Assembly: GCA_019912315.1 (NCBI GenBank)
Contig: JAIOJA010000016.1
Location: 62,001 to 126,000, forward strand
Direction of reading: 5' to 3'
Source: Planctomycetota bacterium
Lineage (GTDB): Bacteria; Planctomycetota; UBA8742; UBA2392
Length of the DNA stretch: 64,000 nucleotides
Shown: positions 35,350 through 43,193 of the stretch, piece after piece
Layout: each line of letters begins with the position of its first letter
How positions within the stretch are numbered: position 1 is the first letter of the stretch
The notes under the pieces: model-generated
The model's input: the letters and a program-made list of their open reading frames with translations, nothing else
The model's database searches: none
What the model was told of the DNA's origin: nothing
Program-made: the position numbers and the translations under genes

Positions 35350-36204
35350 ATGAAAATCACCGACCTCACCTTCACCGAACTCGACATCCCGCAACCCGTA
35401 ACCCGCGCCGTCAGCCTGGTCCCGAGCGTCACCGAAACCCTGTTTGCTCTCGGCAAAGGTGGCGCCCTGGTCGGGCGCACCGCCTTCTGCATTCAACCCG
35501 CGGGCGAGGTCGAGGGCATCGAAACAGTCGGCGGCACCAAAAGCCCCAACCTCGACAGGATCATCGAGCTGCAACCGCAACTGGTGCTCGCCAACAAGGA
35601 AGAAAACCGCCGGCAGGACATCGACACGCTGCGCGCCGCGGGCATTGCCGTCCACGTCGCCCAGCCCACCACCGTCGAGGAAGGGCTCGCCTACGTCACC
35701 ACCTGCGGGCGGATCTTCGAGTGCGAGCCCGAAGCCGAGCGCATTACCCGCGCCGGCGTCAAAGAACTCGTGCGCATACGCGAGCATGTCAGCGAACAGA
35801 TCGCCCTGCGCCGCCTGCGCCGAAAGCGCCCCCCGGAGTCCGCCGAACGCCCCCGCGTCATCTGCTTCGTCTGGAACAACCCGTGGATGGCCGTCGGCAG
35901 CGACACCTACATCGGCGACATGATCAGCACCCTCGGCGGCGACAACGTCTATAACCTGGCAGCAGACCGCTACTTCGCCGTTGACCCCGTTGAGGTCGCC
36001 GCGCACAACCCCGACATTCTGCTCTTCCCCGACGAACCCTGCGCCTTCACCGACCACGACCTCAAGTTCTGGCGCGACAACTTCGCAGACATGCCCGCCG
36101 TGAAGAACAACCGCCTGCGCCCGTGCGGCGGACAGGACCTGTGCTGGTTCGGCGCGCGCATTCCGCAGGCCTTGAAACGCCTGCAGCCGATCCTGTCGCG
36201 GTAG
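35350..36204 (+). CDS. Helical-backbone metal receptor / cobalamin-binding-like protein, cytoplasmic
   Basis: 284 residues. The fold of periplasmic iron/B12 binding proteins is seen: 'AVSLVPSVTETLFALGKGGALVGRTAFC', 'GGTKSPNLDRIIELQPQLVLANKEEN', 'TYIGDMISTLGGDNVYN', 'VDPVEVAAHNPDILLFPDEP'. It has no signal peptide or lipobox, unlike BtuF or FhuD, so it cannot be a conventional transporter component. Similar signal-less proteins exist in many bacteria and their ligand is unknown. It overlaps no transporter gene here. Confidence 0.8.
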   Translation: MKITDLTFTELDIPQPVTRAVSLVPSVTETLFALGKGGALVGRTAFCIQPAGEVEGIETVGGTKSPNLDRIIELQPQLVLANKEENRRQDIDTLRAAGIAVHVAQPTTVEEGLAYVTTCGRIFECEPEAERITRAGVKELVRIREHVSEQIALRRLRRKRPPESAERPRVICFVWNNPWMAVGSDTYIGDMISTLGGDNVYNLAADRYFAVDPVEVAAHNPDILLFPDEPCAFTDHDLKFWRDNFADMPAVKNNRLRPCGGQDLCWFGARIPQALKRLQPILSR

Positions 36205-36317
36205 GCTCCGGGGGCGGCTCGATTCGCCCAGGGCCCTGAGCGTTTTCACGGCTGCTTGCTCGTCCACCCTGCAAACCCACCATGACATGGCGAGCCTCGG
36301 TCGTTATATATGGAACA

Positions 36318-37076
36318 ATGACACAGAAAGCGGACAACAATGCACTCGACCTGCTCGCTATCGGCGCCCATCCCGACGATGTCGAGATGGCCTCTGGCGG
36401 CTGGATCTGCGTGGCCGGCAAGCAGGGCTACCGCACGGGCGTTCTGCACCTGACCAAGGGCGAGATGGGGACCCACGGGACGCCTGAGCAGCGTGTCGCG
36501 GAAGCCGCTGAAGCCGCCAGGATCATGGGCTGCGCGAGCATCGACTTCGCCGGCATGATCGACGGGCAACTCATCGACGACGCCGAAAGCGTGCGCACGG
36601 TCGCCAACATTCTGCGCAGGCTGAAGCCCCAGGTCGTGCTTGCGCCCAACGAGTGCTGTCATCACCCGGACCACGAAGCCGCCGCCCGCATGATCCGCAA
36701 GGCGGTTCATTTTGCCGCCCTGAACGGCTACGAAACCGGGCTTCCGCCGCACCGCGTGCAGCGCCTGGTAACATCGCGCTACAGCGCACACTTCGAGCCC
36801 AGCTTCTATGTCGATATCAGCGACGTGATCGAACAGAAGAAGGCCGCCATACTTGCTTACAAAAGCCAGTTCCAGACCGTGATGGAAGAGGATGGCAAAC
36901 CGCTCACGCGCATGAGCAAGGACGGCTTCATCGACCAGTTCCTGAGCGCCACCGGGATGTTCGGGCTGAAGTGCGGGTGCAGACACGCGGAAGCCTACCG
37001 CGTCGAGACGGCGCCCTTGGTTGGCGACCCCATTGCCCTGCTGAACGAAGGCCCGCCACAGCACCTGATTCGCTAG
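36318..37076 (+). CDS. bshB1: PIG-L family deacetylase, BshB1 type (bacillithiol biosynthesis)
   Basis: 252 residues from ATG 36318. 'LLAIGAHPDDVEMASGGW' has the zinc-binding AHPDD motif, 'KGEMGTHGTPEQRVAEA' and 'PNECCHHPDHEAAA' the second zinc His and active-site region, 'YVDISDVIEQKKAAILAYKSQF' the C-terminal signature. Length and 'ALDLLAIGAHPDDVE' start match BshB1, which deacetylates GlcNAc-malate (or related) in bacillithiol synthesis. bshA and bshC are not in the window. It could also deacetylate another GlcNAc conjugate. Confidence 0.85.
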   Translation: MTQKADNNALDLLAIGAHPDDVEMASGGWICVAGKQGYRTGVLHLTKGEMGTHGTPEQRVAEAAEAARIMGCASIDFAGMIDGQLIDDAESVRTVANILRRLKPQVVLAPNECCHHPDHEAAARMIRKAVHFAALNGYETGLPPHRVQRLVTSRYSAHFEPSFYVDISDVIEQKKAAILAYKSQFQTVMEEDGKPLTRMSKDGFIDQFLSATGMFGLKCGCRHAEAYRVETAPLVGDPIALLNEGPPQHLIR

Positions 37077-37332
37077 CGACCCAGGCCGCAGAGTGCCGCG
37101 ACCGGACCTGTCCGCCAGAGCCTTGGCGAAGGTGGAAGGGAGCGGGCATCGGGTTCCGCGATAACTCCCCACGCCACGACGCGACGAGTGCCGAGTTTGG
37201 GGTTGGAGATTCGGGAAACAGAAGTCGGGAGTAACTGCGGGCCTTTAACTCCAAACCGACCGTCGACGATCATCGCCCCTGCCGGGGTTTTGCGGACTTG
37301 GCGACCATTGCGAGAGGCAAATGGCAGGCCGC
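37077..37332. repeat. Intergenic region with a dispersed-repeat remnant
   Basis: 256 bases without a gene. At 37109-37136 it holds a short palindromic unit (TCCGCC, then CTTGGCGAAGGTGGA) of a kind that in minus-strand translation yields 'STFAKALAD', a peptide that recurs in many unrelated bacterial proteins because of a widespread repeat. No promoter or RNA gene recognised. Confidence 0.5.
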
Positions 37333-37998
37333 TTAGTGCGGGAACAAAGCCTGGAACCGCGCCTCGCTGCGCAAGGGGTCCAGGTCCAGGTCGGCGAGCA
37401 TATGCTCCCAACTGTCAAAGCCGGCCTCAATCGCGAGTTGCAGATGCTTGATCGCGAAGGCACGCAGAATCTCGCTGGTTTCGCCCGTCTCAATGCCGGA
37501 GCGCACGGACAACACGCAGGCAAGCTGGTAGTGCGCGCCGTCGTCACACCGCTGTTTCAACTGGTCCGTGGCATCCTGCTGGGCGCGATCAATCCAGTCG
37601 CGGGCGCGGTCCTTCAATCCCATGCGATTGAAACAGTCCGCAAGCCCGACATAGGCGTCAACCAGCACCGGGGCCGGAACTTCGCGCCCGGACTCACGGA
37701 GCATGGACTCGTGGTAGGCGACAATCGCCTCATCCAGGCGCCCCTGCCCCCGCAGGGCGTACGCCTGCAGGCGGTGACCGTTCAGGGCGTCGCCGTCGGC
37801 GATCAGGGCCTCGGCGTGGCGCGACATGGACGCGAAATCACGCGCCTCAAAGGCGGCGTAGACACTGTTCCGCTGGAAGGAGCGTTCACCACATACCGCG
37901 CCAAGGCCGCGACCACAGGCCCCCTGGGCAACGCCCAACACGACAGCCGCGATCATCGACATGATGGAAAGTGACAGGTAAAGGCGAGACTTCCGCAT
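37333..37998 (-). CDS. TPR-like protein with N-terminal membrane anchor
   Basis: 221 residues from ATG 37998, which has CCGGAGAAC upstream; the frame open beyond it is shadow. The N-terminus 'RLYLSLSIMSMIAAVVLGVAQGACG' is a signal peptide or anchor. Helix pairs follow with tetratricopeptide spacing: 'SVYAAFEARDFASMSRHAEALI', 'LNGHRLQAYALRGQGRLDEAIVAYHESML', 'DAYVGLADCFNRMGLKDRARDWI', 'IKHLQLAIEAGFDSWEHMLADLDLDPLR'. The last part resembles 'serine/threonine kinase-associated TPR' tails. Protein-binding role inferred. Its start overlaps nothing; the divergent gene starts 107 bases away. Confidence 0.78.
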   Translation of the reverse strand: MRKSRLYLSLSIMSMIAAVVLGVAQGACGRGLGAVCGERSFQRNSVYAAFEARDFASMSRHAEALIADGDALNGHRLQAYALRGQGRLDEAIVAYHESMLRESGREVPAPVLVDAYVGLADCFNRMGLKDRARDWIDRAQQDATDQLKQRCDDGAHYQLACVLSVRSGIETGETSEILRAFAIKHLQLAIEAGFDSWEHMLADLDLDPLRSEARFQALFPH

Positions 37999-38104
37999 GA
38001 CGTTCTCCGGCAGCATCATAACAAGGATACGGCGGCGCCCCTGCCGGATTTTTTGCGACGTTTCCGCGGCCTGTACGGCGTTATCATGTTCAAGGAGCCC
38101 GACT

Positions 38105-38779
38105 ATGCGCACATGGATGCTGACGACCTTGCTTCTGGCCTGGGTGGCGCCGCTGGTGGTGTGCCAGGAGGCAAACGACGACAAGCCCGAGAAGAAGGAA
38201 GAGACTGTCGACGAGCTGCTGAAGCGCGTCGAGGATGCCCACAAGGAACACAAGGATTTTAAAGGCAGCTTCGACCAGACCAAGTTTCTGGCCCTGTTCG
38301 GCGACGAGATCAAATCGAACGGGACTTTCGTGTTCAAGAAACCGGACCACGTGCGCTGGGAGTACACCAAGCCGCACAAGTCGATCCTGGTCGTCACGGG
38401 CGAAAGCGGCAAGAAGTGGTCCGAGGGCACAGGGCGCGTCGAAAGTTTCAAGCTGGGCGATGACCGCGGGCTGGATGCGGTCGTGAAGCAACTGTTTACG
38501 TGGTTCAAAGGCGAGTTCACGAAACTGAAAGACGACTACAAAGTCGAAATCAAGTCGAGCGAGCCGGTCACGCTGAAGATGACGCCGAAGAAAGAGGTGG
38601 TAAAGAAGTTCATCGCCAGCATCGAGGTCACGTTCAGCAAGGGCGAAGACGAGATCAAGTCCGTCAAGATCATCGAGCCGGCCGAGGAAGGCGACGACCC
38701 TGACTACACTCTGTACACCTTTAAAGACACCAAGCTCGACAGCGACGTCAAAGACGAAGAGTTCAAGATCAATAAGTAG
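38105..38779 (+). CDS. LolA-like outer-membrane lipoprotein carrier
   Basis: 224 residues, ATG 38105 with AAGGAG eight bases upstream. Signal peptide ends near residue 20 ('WVAPLVVC'). The body has the LolA/LolB-like concave sheet pattern: 'FKGSFDQTKFLALFGDEIKSNGTFVFKKPDHVRWEYTKPHKSILVVTG', 'KKWSEGTG', 'FTWFKGEF', 'VEIKSSEPVTLKMTPKK', 'IASIEVTFSK'. 'NGTFVFKKPDHVRWEY' matches the conserved LolA core. It would move lipoproteins through the periplasm to the outer membrane; the Cys near residue 20 could make it a lipoprotein itself. Confidence 0.85.
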   Translation: MRTWMLTTLLLAWVAPLVVCQEANDDKPEKKEETVDELLKRVEDAHKEHKDFKGSFDQTKFLALFGDEIKSNGTFVFKKPDHVRWEYTKPHKSILVVTGESGKKWSEGTGRVESFKLGDDRGLDAVVKQLFTWFKGEFTKLKDDYKVEIKSSEPVTLKMTPKKEVVKKFIASIEVTFSKGEDEIKSVKIIEPAEEGDDPDYTLYTFKDTKLDSDVKDEEFKINK

Positions 38780-38799
38780 GCGATAACTGCCTCCCGCGA

Positions 38800-38834
38800 C
38801 GACGCGACGAGACGCCCGTCGCGTCGCGGCTTTC
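38800..38834 (+). terminator. Rho-independent terminator
   Basis: CGACGCGACG (38800-38809) pairs with CGTCGCGTCG (38817-38826), seven-base loop, followed by CGGCTTTCGTT. 21 bases after the LolA-like stop. Confidence 0.7.
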
Positions 38835-38898
38835 GTTGCGTGTCGCAGTTGCCATTCAGGTCTAAAGCATTCTTGACAAGTTATTCGCGCGACTCCCC

Positions 38899-38926
38899 TT
38901 GACCTGTCAATGCAACCCGTTATCGT
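38899..38926 (+). promoter_or_regulatory. Promoter of the aromatic operon
   Basis: TTGACC (38899-38904), 16-base spacer, TATCGT (38921-38926). Transcription would start near 38933, just before the leader peptide ATG, so the leader may be (nearly) leaderless. Confidence 0.6.
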
Positions 38927-38935
38927 TTGCCCCTC

Positions 38936-39010
38936 ATGACTCACACACAGAACATCTTCGCGCTCGTTTACGCCTACTACTTTGGTGGGCGCGGGCGTGC
39001 GTGTGGCTAA
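38936..39010 (+). CDS. Aromatic amino acid leader peptide
   Basis: 24 codons, ATG 38936 to TAA 39010, too short for usual gene calling. Phe8, Tyr12, Tyr14, Tyr15 and Phe16 form a 'YAYYF' cluster, i.e. a run of tyrosine and phenylalanine codons before the downstream terminator, as in the pheA and tyr leaders. It should sense charging of tRNA-Phe and tRNA-Tyr by ribosome stalling. No strong Shine-Dalgarno precedes it. Confidence 0.8.
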   Translation: MTHTQNIFALVYAYYFGGRGRACG

Positions 39011-39066
39011 CCGGTGATCAACCGAACCATTGCGCGGCCCGCTGAGATCAGCGGGCCTTTTCTTTT
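38991..39066 (+). promoter_or_regulatory. Attenuator: terminator and competing antiterminator
   Basis: Terminator: GGCCCGCTGA (39036-39045) with TCAGCGGGCC (39048-39057), then TTTTCTTTT. Antiterminator: GCGGGC at 38991-38996, inside the leader-peptide coding sequence, can pair with GCCCGC at 39037-39042 of the terminator's left arm. Stalling at the Tyr/Phe codons (38969-38983) would expose this strand and let transcription continue into pheA-like and aro genes. Confidence 0.8.
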
Positions 39067-39093
39067 GCACTCACGACTACGGAGAAAACAACG

Positions 39094-39705
39094 ATGGAAC
39101 CCTGGACAGACAAACGAAGATACACCGTGGGCTACCAAGGCGGCCCCGGCTGCCATTCCGAGCGGGCCGGGCTGACACTGTTGAGCGAGCGATTTATCGG
39201 ATGGCCGTTTGCCAGCTTCGCGGATGTTGCCGCGGCGCTCGCGAACGCCCATGTCGACCTGATTCTGCTGCCGGTCTTCAACAGCACGACCGGTCCGATT
39301 CTTGACGCGCTGGAGGCGTCGCGCCCGTTCGTTGCGCTGGACGAAACCCGGCTTCACATCGAGCATTTTGTGATGGCCGTGCCCGGCGCGCGGATGAGCC
39401 ATATCAAGGCCGTGTGGGCACACCCGCAGGTGGCCAAACAATGCGCGGGCTGGATCCAACGCAACGGCCTGCAACTCAAGCTGGTCGATGACGGTGCTCG
39501 CCGCGCGCCCGCTTTTCTGAAATCGCGGCGGCGCGACGTGGCAGTGCTGGGGCCGGTCGGGATCGGCAAGGCGACGGGGCTCTATCCGTTGGAAGGCCCG
39601 GTGCAGGACCAGGCGGACAACCGCACGACATTCAGGCTGCTGGCGAGAGGTGAACGATCGCCGGCCGAATCGAAAACCAAAAATCGAGTGCCCGCTACGG
39701 CGTGA
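39094..39705 (+). CDS. Prephenate dehydratase domain protein without ACT domain
   Basis: 203 residues. Substrate/catalytic motifs of prephenate dehydratase are recognisable in modified form: 'YTVGYQGGPGCHSERA' (start), 'LILLPVFNSTTGPILDAL' (N-S-T-x-G), 'ALDETRLHIEHFVMAVPG' and 'DQADNRTTFRLLARG' (the conserved TRF region with Thr and Phe). It turns prephenate into phenylpyruvate. The family's usual C-terminal ACT domain that binds phenylalanine is absent, so feedback inhibition must come another way, and the upstream attenuator fits this. Its stop overlaps the first GTG of the next gene, indicating coupling. Confidence 0.8.
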   Translation: MEPWTDKRRYTVGYQGGPGCHSERAGLTLLSERFIGWPFASFADVAAALANAHVDLILLPVFNSTTGPILDALEASRPFVALDETRLHIEHFVMAVPGARMSHIKAVWAHPQVAKQCAGWIQRNGLQLKLVDDGARRAPAFLKSRRRDVAVLGPVGIGKATGLYPLEGPVQDQADNRTTFRLLARGERSPAESKTKNRVPATA

Positions 39706-39722
39706 GCACCAAAGGAACAGAA

Positions 39723-40877
39723 ATGACAACTTCAACCATAGAGGCACCGCGCACCGGGGACGAGCTTATGGTCCTCGGGGTGCTGCGTGCCTCCATAAAT
39801 CGCATTGACGCACGACTGCTTTCACTGCTGGCCGAGCGCGCAAAAATCGCGAGAGACATCGGACTCGCCAAACGCATGACCGACCGCCCGGTTCACGACG
39901 CCGGGCGCGAGCAGGACCACACGAAGGCGCTGTGTGAAGCCGGCGAAAGGCTGGGCGTGCCGTCGCAGGTGATTCGCGATCTGTTTCATGTGCTCGCGCG
40001 GCACAGTTTCAGCGAGCAGTTGCAGGCGCGAGTCGAGGCAACCCCGCGCGCCATTCCGAACGATTCCGACGGCTTTCGTCTCGTACGCATGGAGCCGGGC
40101 CGTGCGCAAACAGTTGTGCAGGTCGGCGGGGCAGAGATCGGCGGCGGGCTCTTCGAAGTCATCGGCGGGCCCTGCGCCGTCGAGTCCGAAGCGCAGATCC
40201 ACGCGGCCGCGGATCACGCGCGAGCCTGCGGCGTGCGCATCATGCGGGGCGGTGCGTTCAAGCCGCGCACGAGTCCGTACGACTTCCAGGGGCACGGGCT
40301 TACGGGACTGCACTGGCTTGCGGAGGCAGCCCATTCGCGCGGCATGGCCGTCGTCACGGAAGTGCTTGATCCGGCGGACGCGGCAAGAGTCGCCGAGCAG
40401 GCCGACATGCTGCAAGTCGGCGCGCGCAACATGCAGAATGTGCCCCTGCTGCGGGCCTGCGCCCGGACCGGCAAGCCTGTGCTGCTCAAGCGCGGCCCAA
40501 GCGCGAGCATTCGCGAGTGGCTCTGCGCCGCCGAGTACATCCTGCTTGCGGGCAACCCCAACGTCGTGCTGTGCGAGCGCGGGCTGCGAACTTTTGAGCG
40601 CGAAACCCGCAACACCCTTGACCTGTCAAGTGTCGCCGTGCTGCGCGAACTGACGCATCTGCCGGTGATCGTCGACCCCAGCCACGCGGCCGGTCGGCAC
40701 GAAATCATCGCGCCGTTGTGCCGCGCGGCACACGCCGTGGGCGCGGACGGTGTGATCATCGAGATGCACCCGTGCCGTGACGAGGCCATGTGCGACCGGC
40801 GGCAGGCACTGAGTCCCGGTCAACTTCGTTCGATCACCAGCGCCTTGCAACTTGCGCAAGCCATGCGGGATGGCTGA
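39723..40877 (+). CDS. Bifunctional chorismate mutase (AroQ) - DAHP synthase (type I beta)
   Basis: 384 residues from ATG 39723 (AAGGAACAGAA upstream); GTG 39702 overlapping the preceding stop is an alternative. N-terminal AroQ helix bundle: 'LRASINRIDARLLSLLAERAKIARDIGLAKR' and 'QVIRDLFHVLARHSF'. C-terminal synthase: 'VIGGPCAVES', 'MRGGAFKPRTSPYDFQG', 'LKRGPSASIREWL', 'VIVDPSHAAGRHEIIAPL' with the metal and phosphate ligands. It catalyses PEP plus erythrose-4-phosphate to DAHP, the first shikimate step, and chorismate to prephenate. Such fusions, known in Bacillus and Listeria, are feedback inhibited by chorismate or prephenate. With the dehydratase it forms the branch to phenylalanine. Confidence 0.95.
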   Translation: MTTSTIEAPRTGDELMVLGVLRASINRIDARLLSLLAERAKIARDIGLAKRMTDRPVHDAGREQDHTKALCEAGERLGVPSQVIRDLFHVLARHSFSEQLQARVEATPRAIPNDSDGFRLVRMEPGRAQTVVQVGGAEIGGGLFEVIGGPCAVESEAQIHAAADHARACGVRIMRGGAFKPRTSPYDFQGHGLTGLHWLAEAAHSRGMAVVTEVLDPADAARVAEQADMLQVGARNMQNVPLLRACARTGKPVLLKRGPSASIREWLCAAEYILLAGNPNVVLCERGLRTFERETRNTLDLSSVAVLRELTHLPVIVDPSHAAGRHEIIAPLCRAAHAVGADGVIIEMHPCRDEAMCDRRQALSPGQLRSITSALQLAQAMRDG

Positions 40878-41164
40878 TCCAGAGTGCCATAAAGTGCTGT
40901 CGGGGATTGGCTTTTCAGTTCCCGGAGCATGGCTGGCACACCGGACTAAGTTACCCAAATGAAATATTCTTAACAAAGCGAACAGGTAGCTTGCCCTGCG
41001 GAGTGGTCTTCCGTGTTGAGTTGGATGTCAGTATCTCCATAAAAATGTACTCTGCGGGGGTTGCGCGCGAGATATATCACGGCGACGATTTGATATAAAA
41101 CCAACTGGAAATCACCGGACATTTTGACAAACTTCTGAGTGCTTTGATCACCCGGAGTCACGGA
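40878..41164. other. Intergenic A+T-richer region, probable promoter of the response regulator
   Basis: 287 bases with lower G+C than the surroundings. A TTGACA lies at 41124-41129 but its -10 match is poor; TTGAGT...TAAAAA around 41018-41048 is another candidate. No open frame of credible codon use. Confidence 0.35.
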
Positions 41165-41578
41165 ATGGAAGCGCACCCCAGCCGAAGCATCGTCTTGCTG
41201 ATTGAAGACGACACGGACGAAAACTCCCCCACCCGCGGGCTCATCGACGAAATCGGGGCAAACTGCTACCGCGTCACCAGCGTCGAGCAGGCCGAAAGCA
41301 TCCTGAACCAGAACGCGCCGGACGTGGTGATTGTTGACCACAGCCTGCCGGACGGGACGGGGATCGAGCTGATTGCGCTGCTGCGCCAGAACACCAGCCA
41401 CCGGGGCACGCCGATCATCCTGCTGACCGGTGAGATCGACGCCATGGAGCTTGAGCGCGCCGTAATGATGGGCATATACGCGTTTCTGGCCAAGCCCTTC
41501 GACGGCGAGGAATTCAAGAAACTGGTTGGCGCGGCAATCGCCGACGAGGCCAACCGCGTGCCGCACAGCGAAGAGTAG
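41165..41578 (+). CDS. Single-domain response regulator
   Basis: 137 residues from ATG 41165 (GGAG nine bases upstream). CheY-like receiver: acidic triad Glu14-Asp15-Asp16 ('LLIEDDTDEN'), phosphoacceptor Asp58 in 'DVVIVDHSLPDG', switch Thr in 'IILLTGEID', Lys in 'FLAKPFDGEEF'. No output domain, so it acts by protein interaction or phosphorelay. No kinase is adjacent, though one lies 6 kb away at 47306-49075. Confidence 0.9.
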   Translation: MEAHPSRSIVLLIEDDTDENSPTRGLIDEIGANCYRVTSVEQAESILNQNAPDVVIVDHSLPDGTGIELIALLRQNTSHRGTPIILLTGEIDAMELERAVMMGIYAFLAKPFDGEEFKKLVGAAIADEANRVPHSEE

Positions 41579-41630
41579 AGTCGCCAGCCCGTCTTCCTTA
41601 CAATCACACCTTCACTAACGAGGATCGCAT

Positions 41631-43130
41631 ATGCTTCCCTGGTGGGCGTGGGTTTTGATTGTGGTGGGTGGCTACCTTGTCATCACCACGATCCTCGACA
41701 TCACCCAGACCAAACGCAGCATCGTGCGCAACTTCCCGATCATCGGGCGTTTCCGCTACGTGTTCGAAATGCTGGGGCCCCCATTGCGCCAGTACATCGT
41801 CACCAGCGACCTGGTCGAGCGCCCCTTCAACCGCCTTCAGCGAACCTGGGTCTATCGCGCCAGCAAGGGCGAGCTGAACTCCATGCCGTTCGGCACCCAG
41901 CTTGACCTCGAAGTCCCGGGCGTCATCAAGTTCAACCCGTCGGCCTTTCCGACTTACGACGTACACGCGACCGACGAAATTGACCCGATTGTCATAGGCC
42001 CGAACCGCGCCCAGCCTTTTGCGGTCAGGCACGTCGCGAACATTTCCGGCATGAGCTACGGGAGTCTCAGCAAAAACGCCGTGCGCGCGCTGAGCCTGGG
42101 CGCAAAGCTTGGCGGCGGGTACATGAACACCGGCGAAGGTGGCTGCAGCCCGTATCACCTGGAGGGCGGCGCGGACCTGATGTTTCAGCTTGGCCCGGCC
42201 AAGTTCGGCTGCCGAAACAGCGAGGGCGGGTTCGACCCGGAAAAATTCAAGAAGCTGTGCGAGAACCCGCAGATCCGGGCCATCGAGCTGAAGCTGTCAC
42301 AGGGCGCAAAGCCGGGCAAGGGCGGCGTGCTGCCCAAGGAAAAAATCAGCCGGGAAATCAGCGATATCCGCGGCGTCCCCATGAACGTTGACTGCCACTC
42401 GCCGAACCGGCACCCGGAAGTCAACGACGTGCCGTCACTCATGGAGCACCTCGACTTCCTGCGCAAACTCAGCGGCGGCAAGCCGGTGGGGTTCAAGACG
42501 GTGCTGGGTGGCGAGGAATTCATCCGCGACGTTTCCCGCTACATCGCCGAGCACGACGACGGCCCGGATTTCATCACGATTGACGGCGCCGAAGGCGGCA
42601 CCGGCGCCGCGCCCATGTCGTTGTCGGACCACATGGGGCTTGGCTTGCAGGAGGCGCTCGTGATCGCGGACAACCACCTGCGCGAGGCCGGCGCGCGCAA
42701 GAAGGTACTGGTGATCGGCAGCGGGCGCTGTATCACGGGCGCGGAGGTGGCGATCGCGCTGGGGCTCGGCGCTGATCTGGTGCATATTGCGCGCGGGTTC
42801 ATGTTCGCGCTGGGCTGCATTCAAGCCTTGCAGTGCGACACCAACGACTGCCCCACGGGCGTGGCGACGAACAACAAGTGGCTGGTGCGCGGGCTGGTGC
42901 CGAAGGAAAAATCCCGGCGCGTGGCGAACTATCTGCACGCCATTCACCACGACGTCATGATGATTGCGCGGGCCCTGGGTGTGACCCACCCCAACGAGAT
43001 CGACCGCCACCACATGAGCATGATCGTCGAGCCCGGACGCCGCGTCGCCCTGACCGAGATTTACCCCAGCAGCATGAAGGCATTCCATGAAACCCGTCTG
43101 ATCCGCCGGGAGAAATCCGACGCGGCGTAG
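41631..43130 (+). CDS. FMN-binding glutamate synthase family protein, membrane-anchored
   Basis: 499 residues. An N-terminal helix 'WAWVLIVVGGYLVITTILDI' anchors it. The rest is the FMN/[3Fe-4S] synthase domain of GltB: 'AVRHVANISGMSYGSLSKNAVRAL', 'YMNTGEGGCSPYH', 'KLSQGAKPGKGGVLP', 'ITIDGAEGGTGAAP', 'VIGSGRCITGAEVAIALGLGADL', and cysteines in 'ALGCIQALQCDTNDCPTGVAT' for the cluster. Stand-alone proteins of this family lack the glutaminase domain; their electron acceptor or substrate is unclear, so glutamate synthesis is not assumed. A perfect terminator follows. Confidence 0.93.
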   Translation: MLPWWAWVLIVVGGYLVITTILDITQTKRSIVRNFPIIGRFRYVFEMLGPPLRQYIVTSDLVERPFNRLQRTWVYRASKGELNSMPFGTQLDLEVPGVIKFNPSAFPTYDVHATDEIDPIVIGPNRAQPFAVRHVANISGMSYGSLSKNAVRALSLGAKLGGGYMNTGEGGCSPYHLEGGADLMFQLGPAKFGCRNSEGGFDPEKFKKLCENPQIRAIELKLSQGAKPGKGGVLPKEKISREISDIRGVPMNVDCHSPNRHPEVNDVPSLMEHLDFLRKLSGGKPVGFKTVLGGEEFIRDVSRYIAEHDDGPDFITIDGAEGGTGAAPMSLSDHMGLGLQEALVIADNHLREAGARKKVLVIGSGRCITGAEVAIALGLGADLVHIARGFMFALGCIQALQCDTNDCPTGVATNNKWLVRGLVPKEKSRRVANYLHAIHHDVMMIARALGVTHPNEIDRHHMSMIVEPGRRVALTEIYPSSMKAFHETRLIRREKSDAA

Positions 43131-43142
43131 ACGCGTTAAATG

Positions 43143-43172
43143 AAACCGGCCCGGGGTTTCCCGGGCCGGTTT
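43143..43172. terminator. Bidirectional terminator
   Basis: Perfect 13-bp stem AAACCGGCCCGGG (43143-43155) / CCCGGGCCGGTTT (43160-43172), tetraloop GTTT; A-run and T-run on both sides, between convergent genes. Confidence 0.95.
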
Positions 43173-43193
43173 GTGTTGCCCCCGCTGCCGTGC

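Noticed and set aside
38936-39010. The 24-codon leader as a random short frame
   Set aside because: Position before a perfect terminator and antiterminator, the Tyr/Phe cluster and the aromatic genes downstream are too coherent for chance.
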